The notes under the pieces: model-generated
The model's input: only the letters and a program-made list of their open reading frames with translations
What the model was told of the DNA's origin: nothing
Database searches by the model: none
Shown: one piece after another, positions 37,667-47,837 of the stretch
How positions within the stretch are numbered: position 1 is the stretch's first letter
Layout of the letters: every line of letters starts with the position of its first letter
Source: Terracoccus luteus
Lineage (GTDB): Bacteria > Actinomycetota > Actinomycetes > Actinomycetales > Dermatophilaceae
Reading direction: 5' to 3'
Length of the DNA: 64,000 nucleotides
NCBI RefSeq assembly: GCF_003635045.1
Contig: NZ_RBXT01000001.1
Location: forward strand, 3,348,001 to 3,412,000
Made by a program: the position numbers and the translations under genes

Positions 37667-38898
37667 GGGTGGGCGGACTCTCCGTCGTCGGTGTCGGTGG
37701 TCGCGTCGGTGGTGGTGTCGGTGGTTTCGCTGGTGGTGGTCGTGGTGTCGAGGATGCCGGTCGGCCCGGACCCCACGGACGCGAAGGCCGACGGGTAGGC
37801 GTCGCGGTACGAGAGCCACTGTCCTGCAGGGGTGCTCACCGACTCGGCTGCCAGCATGGCGTGGCCGACGGCACGGGTGAAGCAGTCACCGGCCGCGTCG
37901 AGCAGGGCGTGGAAGGCGGCGGCGTCGGGTGCGGGCGTCGCGCCGGTCGCGAGGGTGAAGACGGTGTCGCCGTCGAACATCGTGTGCACCGGGCGGATGC
38001 CGCGGGCCATCCCGTCGTGCGCGATGCCGGCGATCTTGGCGCACTGCGCCTTGGTGAGCGTGCGGTCGGTCGCGAGGACCCCGATGGTGGTGGCCCGGCC
38101 CGGGCCGAGCCCTGCCTTCGCCGCGAGCTCGGCGGCGCGGCGACGGGCCTGCTCGACGTCGTGCGCGTCTGGTCGCCGCAGCGGGGGGAACTCGCCCGGC
38201 ATCCCGAACGACAGCGCGTAGAGCTCGCCCGTCTGCGGGTCGACGCACGACCCGAACGCGTTGACGACCGCGAGCGCCGCGACCGTCGTGCCGTCGGGCA
38301 GCACGACGCTGGCCGTGCCGACGCCGCCCTTGAGGCCGCCGGCCAGTGCGCCTGTTCCGGCTCCGGTGGCGCCCTGGACCACCGGACCCGCTGGCGCCGA
38401 CTGCGCTGCCGTCAGGGCCTGTTCGCCTGTCGAGGCATCGGGGCGGGCGGTGAAATCACCCCCGCGGCCGAGGTCGAAGACGACGGCGGCCGGCACGATC
38501 GGCACCACCTCGCCGGGGCCGCCGACCTGCAGGCCGGTGCCGTCGGCCGCGAGGCGACGCATGACCCCGTCGGCAGCCGCGAGGCCGAACGCGCTGCCGC
38601 CCGAGAGCACGACCGCGTGCACCCGCTCGACCATGTTGCGGGGGTCGAGCAGGTCGGTCTCGCGGGTGCCGGGGCCGCCGCCGCGCACGTCGACGCCGGC
38701 GACGGCGCCGCCCGGCGGGCAGAGCACGACGGTCGTGCCGGTGAGCCAGCCGTCGCCGGTGCGGCTCGCGTGGCCGACGCGCAGCCCCTCGACGTCGGTG
38801 AGGCCGTTGGTGGGGCCGGGGCGCGCGGCGGCCGTCGCGGCATCCGTCGTGCTGCCGTTCACGTCCCCCGTCACCTCGCTGGTGAGCTCGCTCGTCAC
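37663..38898 (-). CDS. P1 (S58) family N-terminal-nucleophile peptidase, cytosolic
   Basis: This is a 411-residue protein of the DmpA/NylC group: GLTDVEGLRVGHAS, VLCPPGGAVAGVDVRGGGPGTRETDLL, VHAVVLSGGSAFGLAAADGVM and the Gly-rich GATGAGTGALAGGLKGGVGTAS. The autocleavage region reads GRATTIGVLATD, so the new N-terminal nucleophile should be Thr270 after Ala269. Relatives are DmpA-type aminopeptidases and nylon-oligomer hydrolase NylC. There is no signal peptide, and a Thr/Asp-rich disordered tail of about 30 residues ends the protein. GTG 38898 overlaps the OppF stop (GTGA), so it works with the peptide importer. Confidence 0.87.
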   Translation of the reverse strand: MTSELTSEVTGDVNGSTTDAATAAARPGPTNGLTDVEGLRVGHASRTGDGWLTGTTVVLCPPGGAVAGVDVRGGGPGTRETDLLDPRNMVERVHAVVLSGGSAFGLAAADGVMRRLAADGTGLQVGGPGEVVPIVPAAVVFDLGRGGDFTARPDASTGEQALTAAQSAPAGPVVQGATGAGTGALAGGLKGGVGTASVVLPDGTTVAALAVVNAFGSCVDPQTGELYALSFGMPGEFPPLRRPDAHDVEQARRRAAELAAKAGLGPGRATTIGVLATDRTLTKAQCAKIAGIAHDGMARGIRPVHTMFDGDTVFTLATGATPAPDAAAFHALLDAAGDCFTRAVGHAMLAAESVSTPAGQWLSYRDAYPSAFASVGSGPTGILDTTTTTSETTDTTTDATTDTDDGESAHP

Positions 38899-39755
38899 GA
38901 CGCCTCCCCCCGGGTGAGGTCGGCGGCGGTGGCGCCCGCGAGGGCCTTGGACAGCGTCGGGACCGCGGCGATGAGGGTGCGGGTGTACGGGTGCTGCGGG
39001 TCGTCGTAGACGCTGTCGACCGGCCCGGTCTCGACGATCTCGCCGCGGTGCATGACGGCGACGCGGTCGCAGACGTGGCGCACGACGGAGAGGTCGTGCG
39101 AGACGAAGACGAGGGTGAGGTCGAGCTCGTCGACGAGGTCGGTCATGAGGTTGAGCACCTGTGCGCGCACCGACACGTCGAGCGCGCTGACCGGCTCGTC
39201 GGCGACGAGGATGCGCGGCCGCGGCGCGAGCGCGCGGGCGATGGAGATGCGCTGGCGCTGCCCCCCGGAGAACTGGTGCGGGTAGCGGTCGGCGGCGTCG
39301 GCCCGCAGGCCGACGGCCTCCAGCAGCTCGACGACGCGGTCGCGCGACGGGCCGAGCCCCTGGGCGACGAGCGGCTCGGCGACGATGTCGCGCACGGTCA
39401 TCCGTGGGTCGAGCGAGCTCATCGGGTCCTGGAAGACGAGCTGCAGCCGGCTGCGCAGGAACCGCAGCTGGCGGTCGTTGCGGCCGGTGAGGTCGGTGCC
39501 CTCGACGTGCACCGAGCCGGTCGTCGGCTGGTCGAGCCCCGAGATGATGCGCAGCAGCGTCGACTTGCCGCACCCGCTCTCACCGACGATGCCGAAGCGC
39601 TCGCCCGGCGCCACGTCGAAGCTGACGCCGCGCAGGGCGCGCACCGGCTCGCCGGCGCGCAGCAGCGACGGCCGCGGCCGGCGGTAGTCGCGCGTCACGT
39701 CGCGCACGCTCAGGGCCGGCGCGTCGGGGTGAACGGGTGGTGCCTGCGTCGTCAT
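38895..39755 (-). CDS. Dipeptide/oligopeptide ABC transporter ATP-binding protein (DppF/OppF-like)
   Basis: This 286-residue ATPase has Walker A GESGCGKST, Q-loop FQDPMSSLDPRMTV, signature FSGGQRQRISIARAL, Walker B LVADEPVSALD and H-loop FVSHDLSVVRHVCDRVAVM, ending with the oligopeptide-specific DDPQHPYTRTLIAAVP. ATG 39755 overlaps the preceding ATPase stop by ATGA. It is the second of two ATPases in a complete SBP-permease-permease-ATPase-ATPase importer. The energised uptake of peptides or peptide-like compounds is inferred from family and neighbours. Confidence 0.93.
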   Translation of the reverse strand: MTTQAPPVHPDAPALSVRDVTRDYRRPRPSLLRAGEPVRALRGVSFDVAPGERFGIVGESGCGKSTLLRIISGLDQPTTGSVHVEGTDLTGRNDRQLRFLRSRLQLVFQDPMSSLDPRMTVRDIVAEPLVAQGLGPSRDRVVELLEAVGLRADAADRYPHQFSGGQRQRISIARALAPRPRILVADEPVSALDVSVRAQVLNLMTDLVDELDLTLVFVSHDLSVVRHVCDRVAVMHRGEIVETGPVDSVYDDPQHPYTRTLIAAVPTLSKALAGATAADLTRGEAS

Positions 39756-40860
39756 GCGCGCTCCTGCTCGCCGTCGGGGGCGGATGCCGGGTGGCCGGCG
39801 GCGTCGGTCGAGCCCGCCGGGTGGAAGCAGGCGTAGCCCGAGTCGGGGCCGGTCGCGGTCCACGGCGGGCGCTGCTCGCACGCCGACGTCGCGTGCGTGC
39901 ACCGGTTGCGGAACACGCACCCCGCCGGGAACGTGCCGGCCGCGGGGACCGACCCGGCGATGGTCGCCAGCCGGCCGCGGTCGTCGACGACGGTGAGGTC
40001 CGAGGCGCCGAGCAGGCCCTGGGTGTAGCGGTGCCGCGGCCGGGTGAAGACCTCCTGCACGGTGCCCGTCTCGACGATGCGTCCGCCGTACATGACCATG
40101 ACCCGTTCGCAGACGGTCGCCACGACGGCGAGGTCGTGGGTGATGAAGACCATCGCCGAGCGGCGGTCGACGACGCCGCGCACGATGAGGTCGAGCACGA
40201 AGGCCTGCACCGTGACGTCGAGGGCGGTCGTCGGCTCGTCGCAGACGAGCAGGGCCGGGTCGTTGGCGAGGGCCAGCGCGAGCACGACGCGCTGCCGCTG
40301 ACCGCCCGAGAGCTGGTGGGGGTAGGCCTTGGCCGTGGCGGGCGGGTCGGGCAGGCCCACCTGGTCGAGCAGCTCGACCGCCGCCGCCTCGGCGGCCTTG
40401 CGGTCCGGTCGGGTCCGGTGCACGAGCATGGCCTCGGCCACCTGGTCGCCGACGCGCATCGTCGGGTTGAGGGCGGTCATCGGCTCCTGGAACACCATGG
40501 CGATGTCGCGGCCCCGCACCCGTGACATCGACCGCTCGTTCGCCCCGACGAGGTCGTGGTCGACCCCCGCCACGCGCACGGACCCGGTCGCGGTGAGGCC
40601 CTCGGGCAGCAGCCCCATGAGGGCGAGGGCGGTGAGCGACTTGCCCGACCCGGACTCGCCGATGAGGCCGACCCGTTCGCCCCGCCGCACGCTGAAGCCG
40701 ACGTCCTGCACGAGCGGCTGGCCGTGGGTGCCCACCGTGAGCCCGTCGACGACGAGCACGTCGGGCTCGCGGCCGCCGGCTTCCGCCTCGCGCACCTCGG
40801 TCTCCCGCACGTCCGTCCCGCGGGTGTCGGTCACGGTCGTGTCGGGCGTCGGTCGGGTCG

Positions 40861-40864
<4 letters not shown>
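39752..40864 (-). CDS. Dipeptide/oligopeptide ABC transporter ATP-binding protein (DppD/OppD-like)
   Basis: This 370-residue protein has an acidic 35-residue head, Walker A GESGSGKSL, Q-loop FQEPMTALNPTM, signature LSGGQRQRVVLALAL, Walker B LVCDEPTTALD and H-loop FITHDLAVVATVCERVMVMY. The C-terminal oligo_HPY extension contains CVFRNRCTHATSACEQRPPW, with the Cys cluster known in DppD-type ATPases. ATG 40864 overlaps the permease stop (ATGA). It is the partner of the DppF-like ATPase. Confidence 0.93.
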
Positions 40865-41786
<922 letters not shown>

Positions 41787-41790
<4 letters not shown>

Positions 41791-42737
41791 CGGGCACCCG
41801 CCCTCAGTCGGGGGTCGATCACGAGGTAGAGCAGGTCGACGACGAAGTTGACGACGAGCACGGCGACGACGAGGAGCATGACGACGTCCTGCACCACGAT
41901 GAGGTCGCGCTGGCTGACGCTGTCGAGCAGCAGGCTGCCGAGGCCGGGGATGACGAAGACCCGTTCGACGACGACCGCGCCGATGAGCAGCGTGGCGAGC
42001 TGCAGCCCGAGCACCGTGACGACGGGCACGGCCGCGTTGCGCAGCCCGTGCCGCACGAGGGCCCGGCCGGGCGTCAGGCCCTTCGAGCGCGCGGTGCGCA
42101 GGTAGTCCTCACGCAGGACGTCGAGCACCGCGCTGCGCACGTAGCGCGTCAGCACCGCGGCCTGCACGAGCCCGAGGGACAGGACCGGCAGGATCAGCTG
42201 CTTGACGAACATGACCGGGTCCTGCGCCGGCGGGGTCCACCCGTTGGCGGGCAGCCAGCCGAGCGTCACCGCGAAGACCGTGATGAGCAGGATGCCGGCG
42301 AGGAACCCGGGGACGGCCACGCCGAGCTGCGCGACGGCCGAGAGGGCCAGGCCCGACAGCTTGCGGTGCCGTACCGCCATCACGGTGCCCATCGGCACCG
42401 CGACGACGAGGGCGAGCAGCATGGCGACGCCGACGAGGATGAGCGTCACCTGCAGCCGGTCGACCAGCTGCGGTGCGATGGCGATGCCAGACACGTACGA
42501 CGTGCCGGGGTCGAACGTCACGAGACCGGTGACCCAGCTGACGTACTGCACCGGCAGCGGCCGGTCGAGACCGAAGTCGGTGCGCAGCTGCGCCACCGCC
42601 GCGTCGGACGCGTTGACGCCCAGGGCGACCCGGGCGGGGTCGCCCGGCAGCACCGCCATGAAGGCGAAGACGACGACGGAGCTGACGACGAGGCTCGCGA
42701 CGAGGATGCCGAGCCGGTTCAGCAGGCGAAGGAGCAT
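41787..42737 (-). CDS. Dipeptide-type ABC transporter permease (DppB/OppB-like)
   Basis: This 316-residue integral membrane permease has the DppB N-terminus (LLRLLNRLGILVASLVVSSVVVFAFMAVLPGDPAR), the periplasmic LRTDFGLDRPLPVQYVSWV and the EAA loop YLRTARSKGLTPGRALVRHGLRNAAVPVV. The C-terminus is YLVIDPRLRAG, the usual end of this family. ATG 42737 begins 16 bp downstream of the substrate-binding gene stop. Confidence 0.92.
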
Positions 42738-42752
42738 GGGCGCGACGACCGG

Positions 42753-44303
42753 TCAGGAACCGGACAGCCCCGTCACGTCGAAGGACTCGGAGATCGCGTT
42801 CTTCGGCAGGCCGGTGACGCCCTTGTCGGCGACGATGATGTTCGGCAGCACGAACAGCCAGTCGGCCGCCGCGGTCTCGGAGAGCAGCTTGGCGGCCGCC
42901 TTCATGTCGGTGACCTGCTCCTGCTCGGTGCCGGCGTCGGCCTTGGCGAGCAGCGCGCTGAACTCGGGGTTGGTGTAGCGCGTGTAGTAGGTCGGGTCGC
43001 CGAAGACGGCGCCCATGTCACGCGGCTCGACGTGGGCCACGATCGACATGTCGTAGTCGGCGTTCTTGAAGACGGTCGTCAGCCAGGCGGCGGGGAACTC
43101 GAGCTGGTCGAGCGCGACCTTGAAGCCGGCCTGCTCGAGCTGGCTCTTGACGACGGTGCCGCACGCGGTGGCGTACGGGAGGGTCGGGATGCGCAGGCGC
43201 AGCGTCTGGCCGGCCTCGCCCGACTCCTGCAGCAGGGCCTTCGCCTTGGCGACGTCGTAGGGGTAGAGGCCGGTGAGGTCCTCGTACCAGGGGTCGGTCG
43301 GCACCGACATGCTGCCGATGAGCGTGCCGCGGCCCGCCCAGCACGTGTCGACGAGCGCCTTGTGGTCGATGGCGTAGCGCACGGCCTGACGCATCTTCTC
43401 GTTCTTCATCGGCCCGCTGCCGTTGTTGAACGAGAGCACCACCTCGCCGTTCGTCGTGCCCTCGATGACCTGGTACTTGTCGTTGTTCTCGAACTGGCCG
43501 AGCGACTCCGGGGTCTGGACCGTGCCGATGACGTTGATCGTGCCGGTGAGCAGCGCGTTGTTGAGGGCGGTCGGGTCCTTGAAGTACTTGAAGGTGACCG
43601 TCTTGTACGCGGGCTTCGTGCCCCAGTAGGCGTCGTTGCGCACGAGCTGGATCGAGTCGCCGCGGGTCCACGTGCCGACCGAGTACGGGCCCGTGCCGAC
43701 GGGCTTCGCGGCGAGGTCGTCGACCCCGGTGCGGCTGAACATCGCGCCGACGCGGGTCGTCATGCGGTACAGCCAGTCGTTGCTCGGCTTGGACAGCACG
43801 ACCTTGAGCTGGGTCGGCGAGACGACGGTCGTGCTCGCGACGACGTTCATGGCCGACTTGAGCGAGACGGTCCACGCGCTCTTGACCCGGTCGATGGAGA
43901 ACTTCGCGTCGTCGGCCGTGAAGGGCGCACCGTTGGTGAACTTCGCATCGGAGGCGAGGTCGAACGTGTACGTCTTGCGGTCGTCGGAGACGGTCCACTT
44001 CGTGGCCAGGCCCGGCTTGATGTCGCCGTTCTGGTCGAGCTGCACGAGGCCCTGGTAGACGTTGTAGAGCAGCACCTGCGGGATGGCGGCGCCGTCGGTC
44101 TTGGTGAAGTCGAGGTTGGCGGGCTCGGCGACGAGCCCGATGCTCAGGGCGCCGTCACCGGCGTCGCCCGTGCCGCCGCTGCCGGGGCCCCCGTTGCCGC
44201 CGGAGGTGCCGCCGGACCCCGCGGAGCAGGCGGCGAGCGCGAGGCTCCCCGCCGCCACCGCAGCCACGACGGCGAGGCTCGTCTTGCTCTTGGTGTTCCT
44301 CAC
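42753..44303 (-). CDS. ABC transporter substrate-binding lipoprotein (SBP_bac_5)
   Basis: This 516-residue lipoprotein has a basic head and hydrophobic core ending LALAACSAG (lipobox), then a Gly/Ser linker. It shows the family-5 solute-binding pattern: VAEPANLDFTKTDGAAIPQVLLYNVYQGLVQ, GAPFTADDAKFSIDRVK, GTGPYSVGTWTRGDSIQLVRNDAYWG and MKNEKMRQAVRYAIDHKALV. It captures peptide-like or other organic solutes outside the membrane and delivers them to the two permeases. GTG 44303 starts one base after the dehydrogenase stop, so they are co-transcribed. Confidence 0.92.
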   Translation of the reverse strand: MRNTKSKTSLAVVAAVAAGSLALAACSAGSGGTSGGNGGPGSGGTGDAGDGALSIGLVAEPANLDFTKTDGAAIPQVLLYNVYQGLVQLDQNGDIKPGLATKWTVSDDRKTYTFDLASDAKFTNGAPFTADDAKFSIDRVKSAWTVSLKSAMNVVASTTVVSPTQLKVVLSKPSNDWLYRMTTRVGAMFSRTGVDDLAAKPVGTGPYSVGTWTRGDSIQLVRNDAYWGTKPAYKTVTFKYFKDPTALNNALLTGTINVIGTVQTPESLGQFENNDKYQVIEGTTNGEVVLSFNNGSGPMKNEKMRQAVRYAIDHKALVDTCWAGRGTLIGSMSVPTDPWYEDLTGLYPYDVAKAKALLQESGEAGQTLRLRIPTLPYATACGTVVKSQLEQAGFKVALDQLEFPAAWLTTVFKNADYDMSIVAHVEPRDMGAVFGDPTYYTRYTNPEFSALLAKADAGTEQEQVTDMKAAAKLLSETAAADWLFVLPNIIVADKGVTGLPKNAISESFDVTGLSGS

Positions 44304-44304
44304 G

Positions 44305-45372
44305 TCAGATCTCCATCCGGTCGAGAACGGCAGCCGCCAGGTCGGTTGTCGTGGCGCTCCCCCCGAGGTCGGGGGTGTGGTGGGTCGGGTCGAGCAGGGC
44401 GGCAGAGACAGCCTGCCGGATGCCGGTGGCGGCGACGGTGTGACCGAGGTCCTCGAGCAGCAGGGCGCCCGAGAGGAGGCACGCGACGGGGTTGGCGACA
44501 CCCCGGCCGGCGATGTCGGGGGCCGAGCCGTGTACCGGCTCGTAGATGCCGGGCACGTCACCGCCGGGCAGGACGTTGGCGCTGGGCGCCATGCCCATCC
44601 CGCCGGCGAGCACGGCGGCGAGGTCGGAGAGGATGTCGCCGAAGAGGTTGCCGGCGAGCAGCACGTCGAGCGAGCGGGGCGACTGCACGAGTCGGGCGGC
44701 CATCGCGTCGACGAGCACCACCTCGAGCTCGACGTCCGGATGCTGCTCGGCCACCTCGCGCACGACGCGGTCCCACAGCGGGTAGCCGTGCCGCATCGCG
44801 TTCGACTTCGTCACGAGGCTGAGCCGCCCGGAGCGCCGGCCGGCGAGCTCGAAGGCGTGCCGGGCCGCGCGCTCGATGACCCGGCGGGAGTGGACGGCCA
44901 CCTCGATGCCGATGTCGTGCCCGGTGCCGGCGTGGGCGAGGCCACCGGCGCCGACGTACTCGCCCTCGGTGTTCTCGCGCACGATGACGAGGTCGACCCC
45001 GTCGGTGTCGACGACGCGGGTCGGGACACCGGGGAAGGCGTGGACGGGACGCACGTTCACCGCGAGGTCGAGCTGCTGGCGCAGGCCGATGATGAGGCCC
45101 CAGACGAGTTCGTCGTCGGGGACGTCGGGGCGGCCGACGGCACCGAAGAGGACGGCGTCGTGGGCGCGCACCACGTCGGCGGCGTCGGCCGGCATAGCCG
45201 CACCTTCGCGCAGGAAACGCTCACCGCCCCAGTCGAGCTCGGTCACCTGGAGGTCGAGGCCGGTGCCCTCGGCAGCGCGCTGCAGGACCGGCACGGTCGC
45301 CGCGACGACCTCGGGGCCGACCCCGTCACCCGGGATCACGGCGAGGCGCACGGGAGCCACGGTCGTCGTCAC
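44305..45372 (-). CDS. Isopropylmalate/tartrate dehydrogenase-like decarboxylating dehydrogenase
   Basis: This 355-residue protein is of the isocitrate/isopropylmalate dehydrogenase family: VIPGDGVGPEVV (N-terminal cofactor site), VRENTEGEYVGAGG, LVTKSNAMRHGYPLWDRV, NLFGDILSDLAAVLAGGMGMAPSANV and YEPVHGSAPDIAGRGVANP. The NTEGEY form and location outside any leu operon fit tartrate/malate-type dehydrogenases rather than LeuB. GTG 45372 follows GAGGAGG. It heads the transporter operon and is divergent from the amidase, so it probably acts on a hydroxy-acid formed in that pathway (inference). Confidence 0.85.
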   Translation of the reverse strand: MTTTVAPVRLAVIPGDGVGPEVVAATVPVLQRAAEGTGLDLQVTELDWGGERFLREGAAMPADAADVVRAHDAVLFGAVGRPDVPDDELVWGLIIGLRQQLDLAVNVRPVHAFPGVPTRVVDTDGVDLVIVRENTEGEYVGAGGLAHAGTGHDIGIEVAVHSRRVIERAARHAFELAGRRSGRLSLVTKSNAMRHGYPLWDRVVREVAEQHPDVELEVVLVDAMAARLVQSPRSLDVLLAGNLFGDILSDLAAVLAGGMGMAPSANVLPGGDVPGIYEPVHGSAPDIAGRGVANPVACLLSGALLLEDLGHTVAATGIRQAVSAALLDPTHHTPDLGGSATTTDLAAAVLDRMEI

Positions 45373-45401
45373 CGTGCCTCCTCACCGCCGGGGTGGAACC
45401 A

Positions 45402-45416
45402 ACTGGTCTGACCAGT
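45402..45416. promoter_or_regulatory. FadR/GntR-type operator palindrome
   Basis: ACTGGTCTGACCAGT is a perfect 7-bp dyad around a central T. Its core TGGTCTGACCA fits the TNGTNNNACNA pattern known for FadR-subfamily GntR regulators. It lies 30 bp from the dehydrogenase/transporter operon start and 98 bp from the amidase start, between divergent transcripts, and the GntR gene of this locus is the obvious binder. Confidence 0.65.
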
Positions 45417-45513
45417 GGACTTCCTGATGATTGTCGCTACCCTGACGACTGCGCCAGTTGTTGTCAAGGCCTCCGAGCGGGGCGGCTGGCGGCGGTCCGA
45501 CCGAGGGAGCCGA

Positions 45514-46982
45514 ATGCCCGGGGATGTTGACGTGGCCACGCTGTCCGCCACCGAGATGACGGCGGCCTTCGCCGCCGGCTCGGTCTCACCGGTGGAGGTC
45601 CACGACGCCGTGCAGGAGGTCGTCGAGCGCCGGGAGCCGGTGCTCAACGCCTTCTGGGAGCGCGACCCCGACCGCTCGCGGGCGGCGGCCGTCGGGAGCG
45701 AGTCACGCTGGCGTGCAGGCGAACCCATGGGCCCGCTCGACGGGGTGCCCGTGACCGTCAAGGAGAACCTCGCGCGAGCGGGGGTGCCGATGCCGTCCGG
45801 CAACGCCGGCGTCGAACCCGTCGTGCCGACGGCCGACTCACCCGTCACCGCCCGGCTGCTCGAGTCGGGCGCGGTCGTGCTCGGGTCGACGGTCATGCCC
45901 GACTGGGGCATGCTCTCGTCCGGTGTCTCGAGCCTTCACGGCATCACCCGCAGCCCATGGGACCCGACCCTGACGACGGGCGGGTCGAGCTCGGGCGCAG
46001 GGGCGGCCGCGGCCGGGGGCTACGGACCGCTCCACGTCGGCACCGACATCGGCGGCTCGATCCGCCTGCCCGGCACGTGGCTCGGCCTCGCCACCCTCAA
46101 GCCGAGTGCGGGCCGGGTGCCGCTCGACACCCCCTACCTCGGCCGCTGCGCCGGGCCGTTGACGCGTACCGTCGCCGACGCCGCCCTGCTCATGGAGGTC
46201 ATCTCACGGCCCGACCCACGCGACTGGACCAGCCTGCCCCCGCAGGAGATCCGGTGGCGCGACCTCGACGGTGACGTCGCCGGCCTCCGGGTCGGCCTGC
46301 ACCTCGACGCCGGCTGCGGCGGCGCCGTCGACCCCGACATCGCCCGCGTGGTCGAGGCGGTCGGGGCGACCTTCGCGGCCGCCGGGGCCCACGTCGAGCC
46401 GGTGCCGCCCTTCATGACCCCCGAGCTGCTCGACGCCCTCGACCTCTTCTGGCGGGTGCGCTCGTACAAGGACCTCGCAGCGCTCCCGCCCGAGCGGCAG
46501 GCACTCGTGCTGCCGTACGTGCGCGACTGGTGCCTCGTGGGGGCCGGCGTCACGGGGGCCAGGGTGCTCGAGTGCTACGAGCTCGTCATGCGCATGCAGG
46601 CGGTCTCGGTGGCGGCGACCGCGCCTTATGACGTCGTCGTGTCGCCGGTGGCGCCCGTCGCGGCGTTCGCCGCCGAGCAGCCGATGCCCTACCCCGACGA
46701 CGGCCGCGGCATGCGCCACATCGGCTTCACCGCCCCGTACAACATGACGGGCCAGCCGGCCGCGACGGTCAACGCGGGGTTCCTCGCCGACGGCCGCGCC
46801 GTCGGCGTGCAGCTCTCCGGCCGCCGCTTCGACGACCTCGGGGTGCTGCGCGCCGCGCACTGGTACGAGGCCAACCGGCCGGCCGGCGCCGTACCCGACT
46901 GGCCCGACGGCATCCGGTCTGGTGTCGACAGCGGTGCCGGTGGGCGCGCGTCGGTGCCGGCACGGGTTCGGTGGGCTCGTGA
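45514..46982 (+). CDS. Amidase-signature family hydrolase, abnormal 3' end
   Basis: Residues 1 to about 470 form a complete amidase-signature enzyme: catalytic Lys83 in VTVKENLA, cis-Ser in TTGGSSSGAGAAAA (about 158) and nucleophile Ser182 in DIGGSIRLPG. It cleaves C-N amide bonds; NylA-type cyclic-amide hydrolases belong to the same family. ATG 45514 follows GAGGGAG. After VPDWPDGIR the frame shows no family sequence and remains open to a stop at 47631, deep inside the GntR gene. A different frame ends at TGA 46980-46982, overlapping the GntR GTG by GTGA as elsewhere in this genome. I use that end, assuming a small indel; a lost stop is equally possible. Confidence 0.72.
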
Positions 46983-47740
46983 GCGCCCCCGCCCCGTTCG
47001 AGCAGGTGCGCCCGGTGCGCCTGTACGAGCGCATCATCGAGCAGATCGAGGGGGCGATCGCCAGCCGCACGCTGCGCCCGGGCCAGCGGCTGCCGAGCGA
47101 GCGCGAGCTCGTCACCCAGTTCGGGGCCAGCCGCTCGACGGTGCGCGAGGCGCTGCGGGTGCTCGAGAGCAACGGGGTCATCCGCTCACGGCCCGGCGAC
47201 CCCAACGGCCCGGAGATCCTGCCGTTCTCGAGCCAGGCCCTCTCGACCCAGCTGACCCGCCTGGCCCGCGTCGACGGGGTCGACCTCGGCGAGCTGATCT
47301 CCTTCCGCATGGTGCTCGACAGCTCGGCCAACCTGCTCGCCGCCCGCTTGCGCACCGACGCCGAGCTGGCCGAGATCGAGGCGACCATCGAGGTGATGCG
47401 CGGCGCCATCGACCTCGGCTACGAGGAGTTCAGCGAGGCCGACGTCGCCTTCCACGAGGCGATCGCCCGCGTCAGCAGCAACAGCCTCGTGCAGGTGTGC
47501 AACCAGGTCGTGCGCGGCGTCGTGCTGTCACTCATCTCCGACAAGATCGCCCGGTCGCGCAACAGCCAGGCGCTCATGCGCGAGTCGCTGCGCCACCACG
47601 AGGAAGTGCTCGAGGCGATCCGCGCCGGTGACGGGCCCGCGGCGGCGCGCATCTCGCGGCGCAACCTCTACGACTACTACGCCGGCTACCTGCCCAAGGC
47701 CGAGCGCGAGCCGCTGCGCGCGCTCCTCGACGCGCACTGA
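46979..47740 (+). CDS. FadR-subfamily GntR transcriptional regulator
   Basis: This 253-residue protein has a GntR winged helix (VRLYERIIEQIEGAIASRTLRPGQRLPSEREL, then GASRSTVREALRVLESNGV) and an all-helical FCD ligand-binding domain (ISFRMVLDSSANLLAARL, DVAFHEAIARVSSN, LRHHEEVLEAIRAGD), with the His residues that often hold a metal for carboxylate ligands. The ligand is probably a carboxylic acid of the pathway. GTG 46979 is the first family-like start. It follows the amidase and should bind the palindrome at 45402. Confidence 0.9.
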   Translation: MSAPAPFEQVRPVRLYERIIEQIEGAIASRTLRPGQRLPSERELVTQFGASRSTVREALRVLESNGVIRSRPGDPNGPEILPFSSQALSTQLTRLARVDGVDLGELISFRMVLDSSANLLAARLRTDAELAEIEATIEVMRGAIDLGYEEFSEADVAFHEAIARVSSNSLVQVCNQVVRGVVLSLISDKIARSRNSQALMRESLRHHEEVLEAIRAGDGPAAARISRRNLYDYYAGYLPKAEREPLRALLDAH

Positions 47741-47837
47741 GGTCACGGTGCCCGGGCGCACCCGCCGCCGGACGCGTGGACCGGCGCCGCGTCGCCCCAC
47801 CGCGCGTCCGGCGGTGGGGCGACGACGGCATCCGGTG

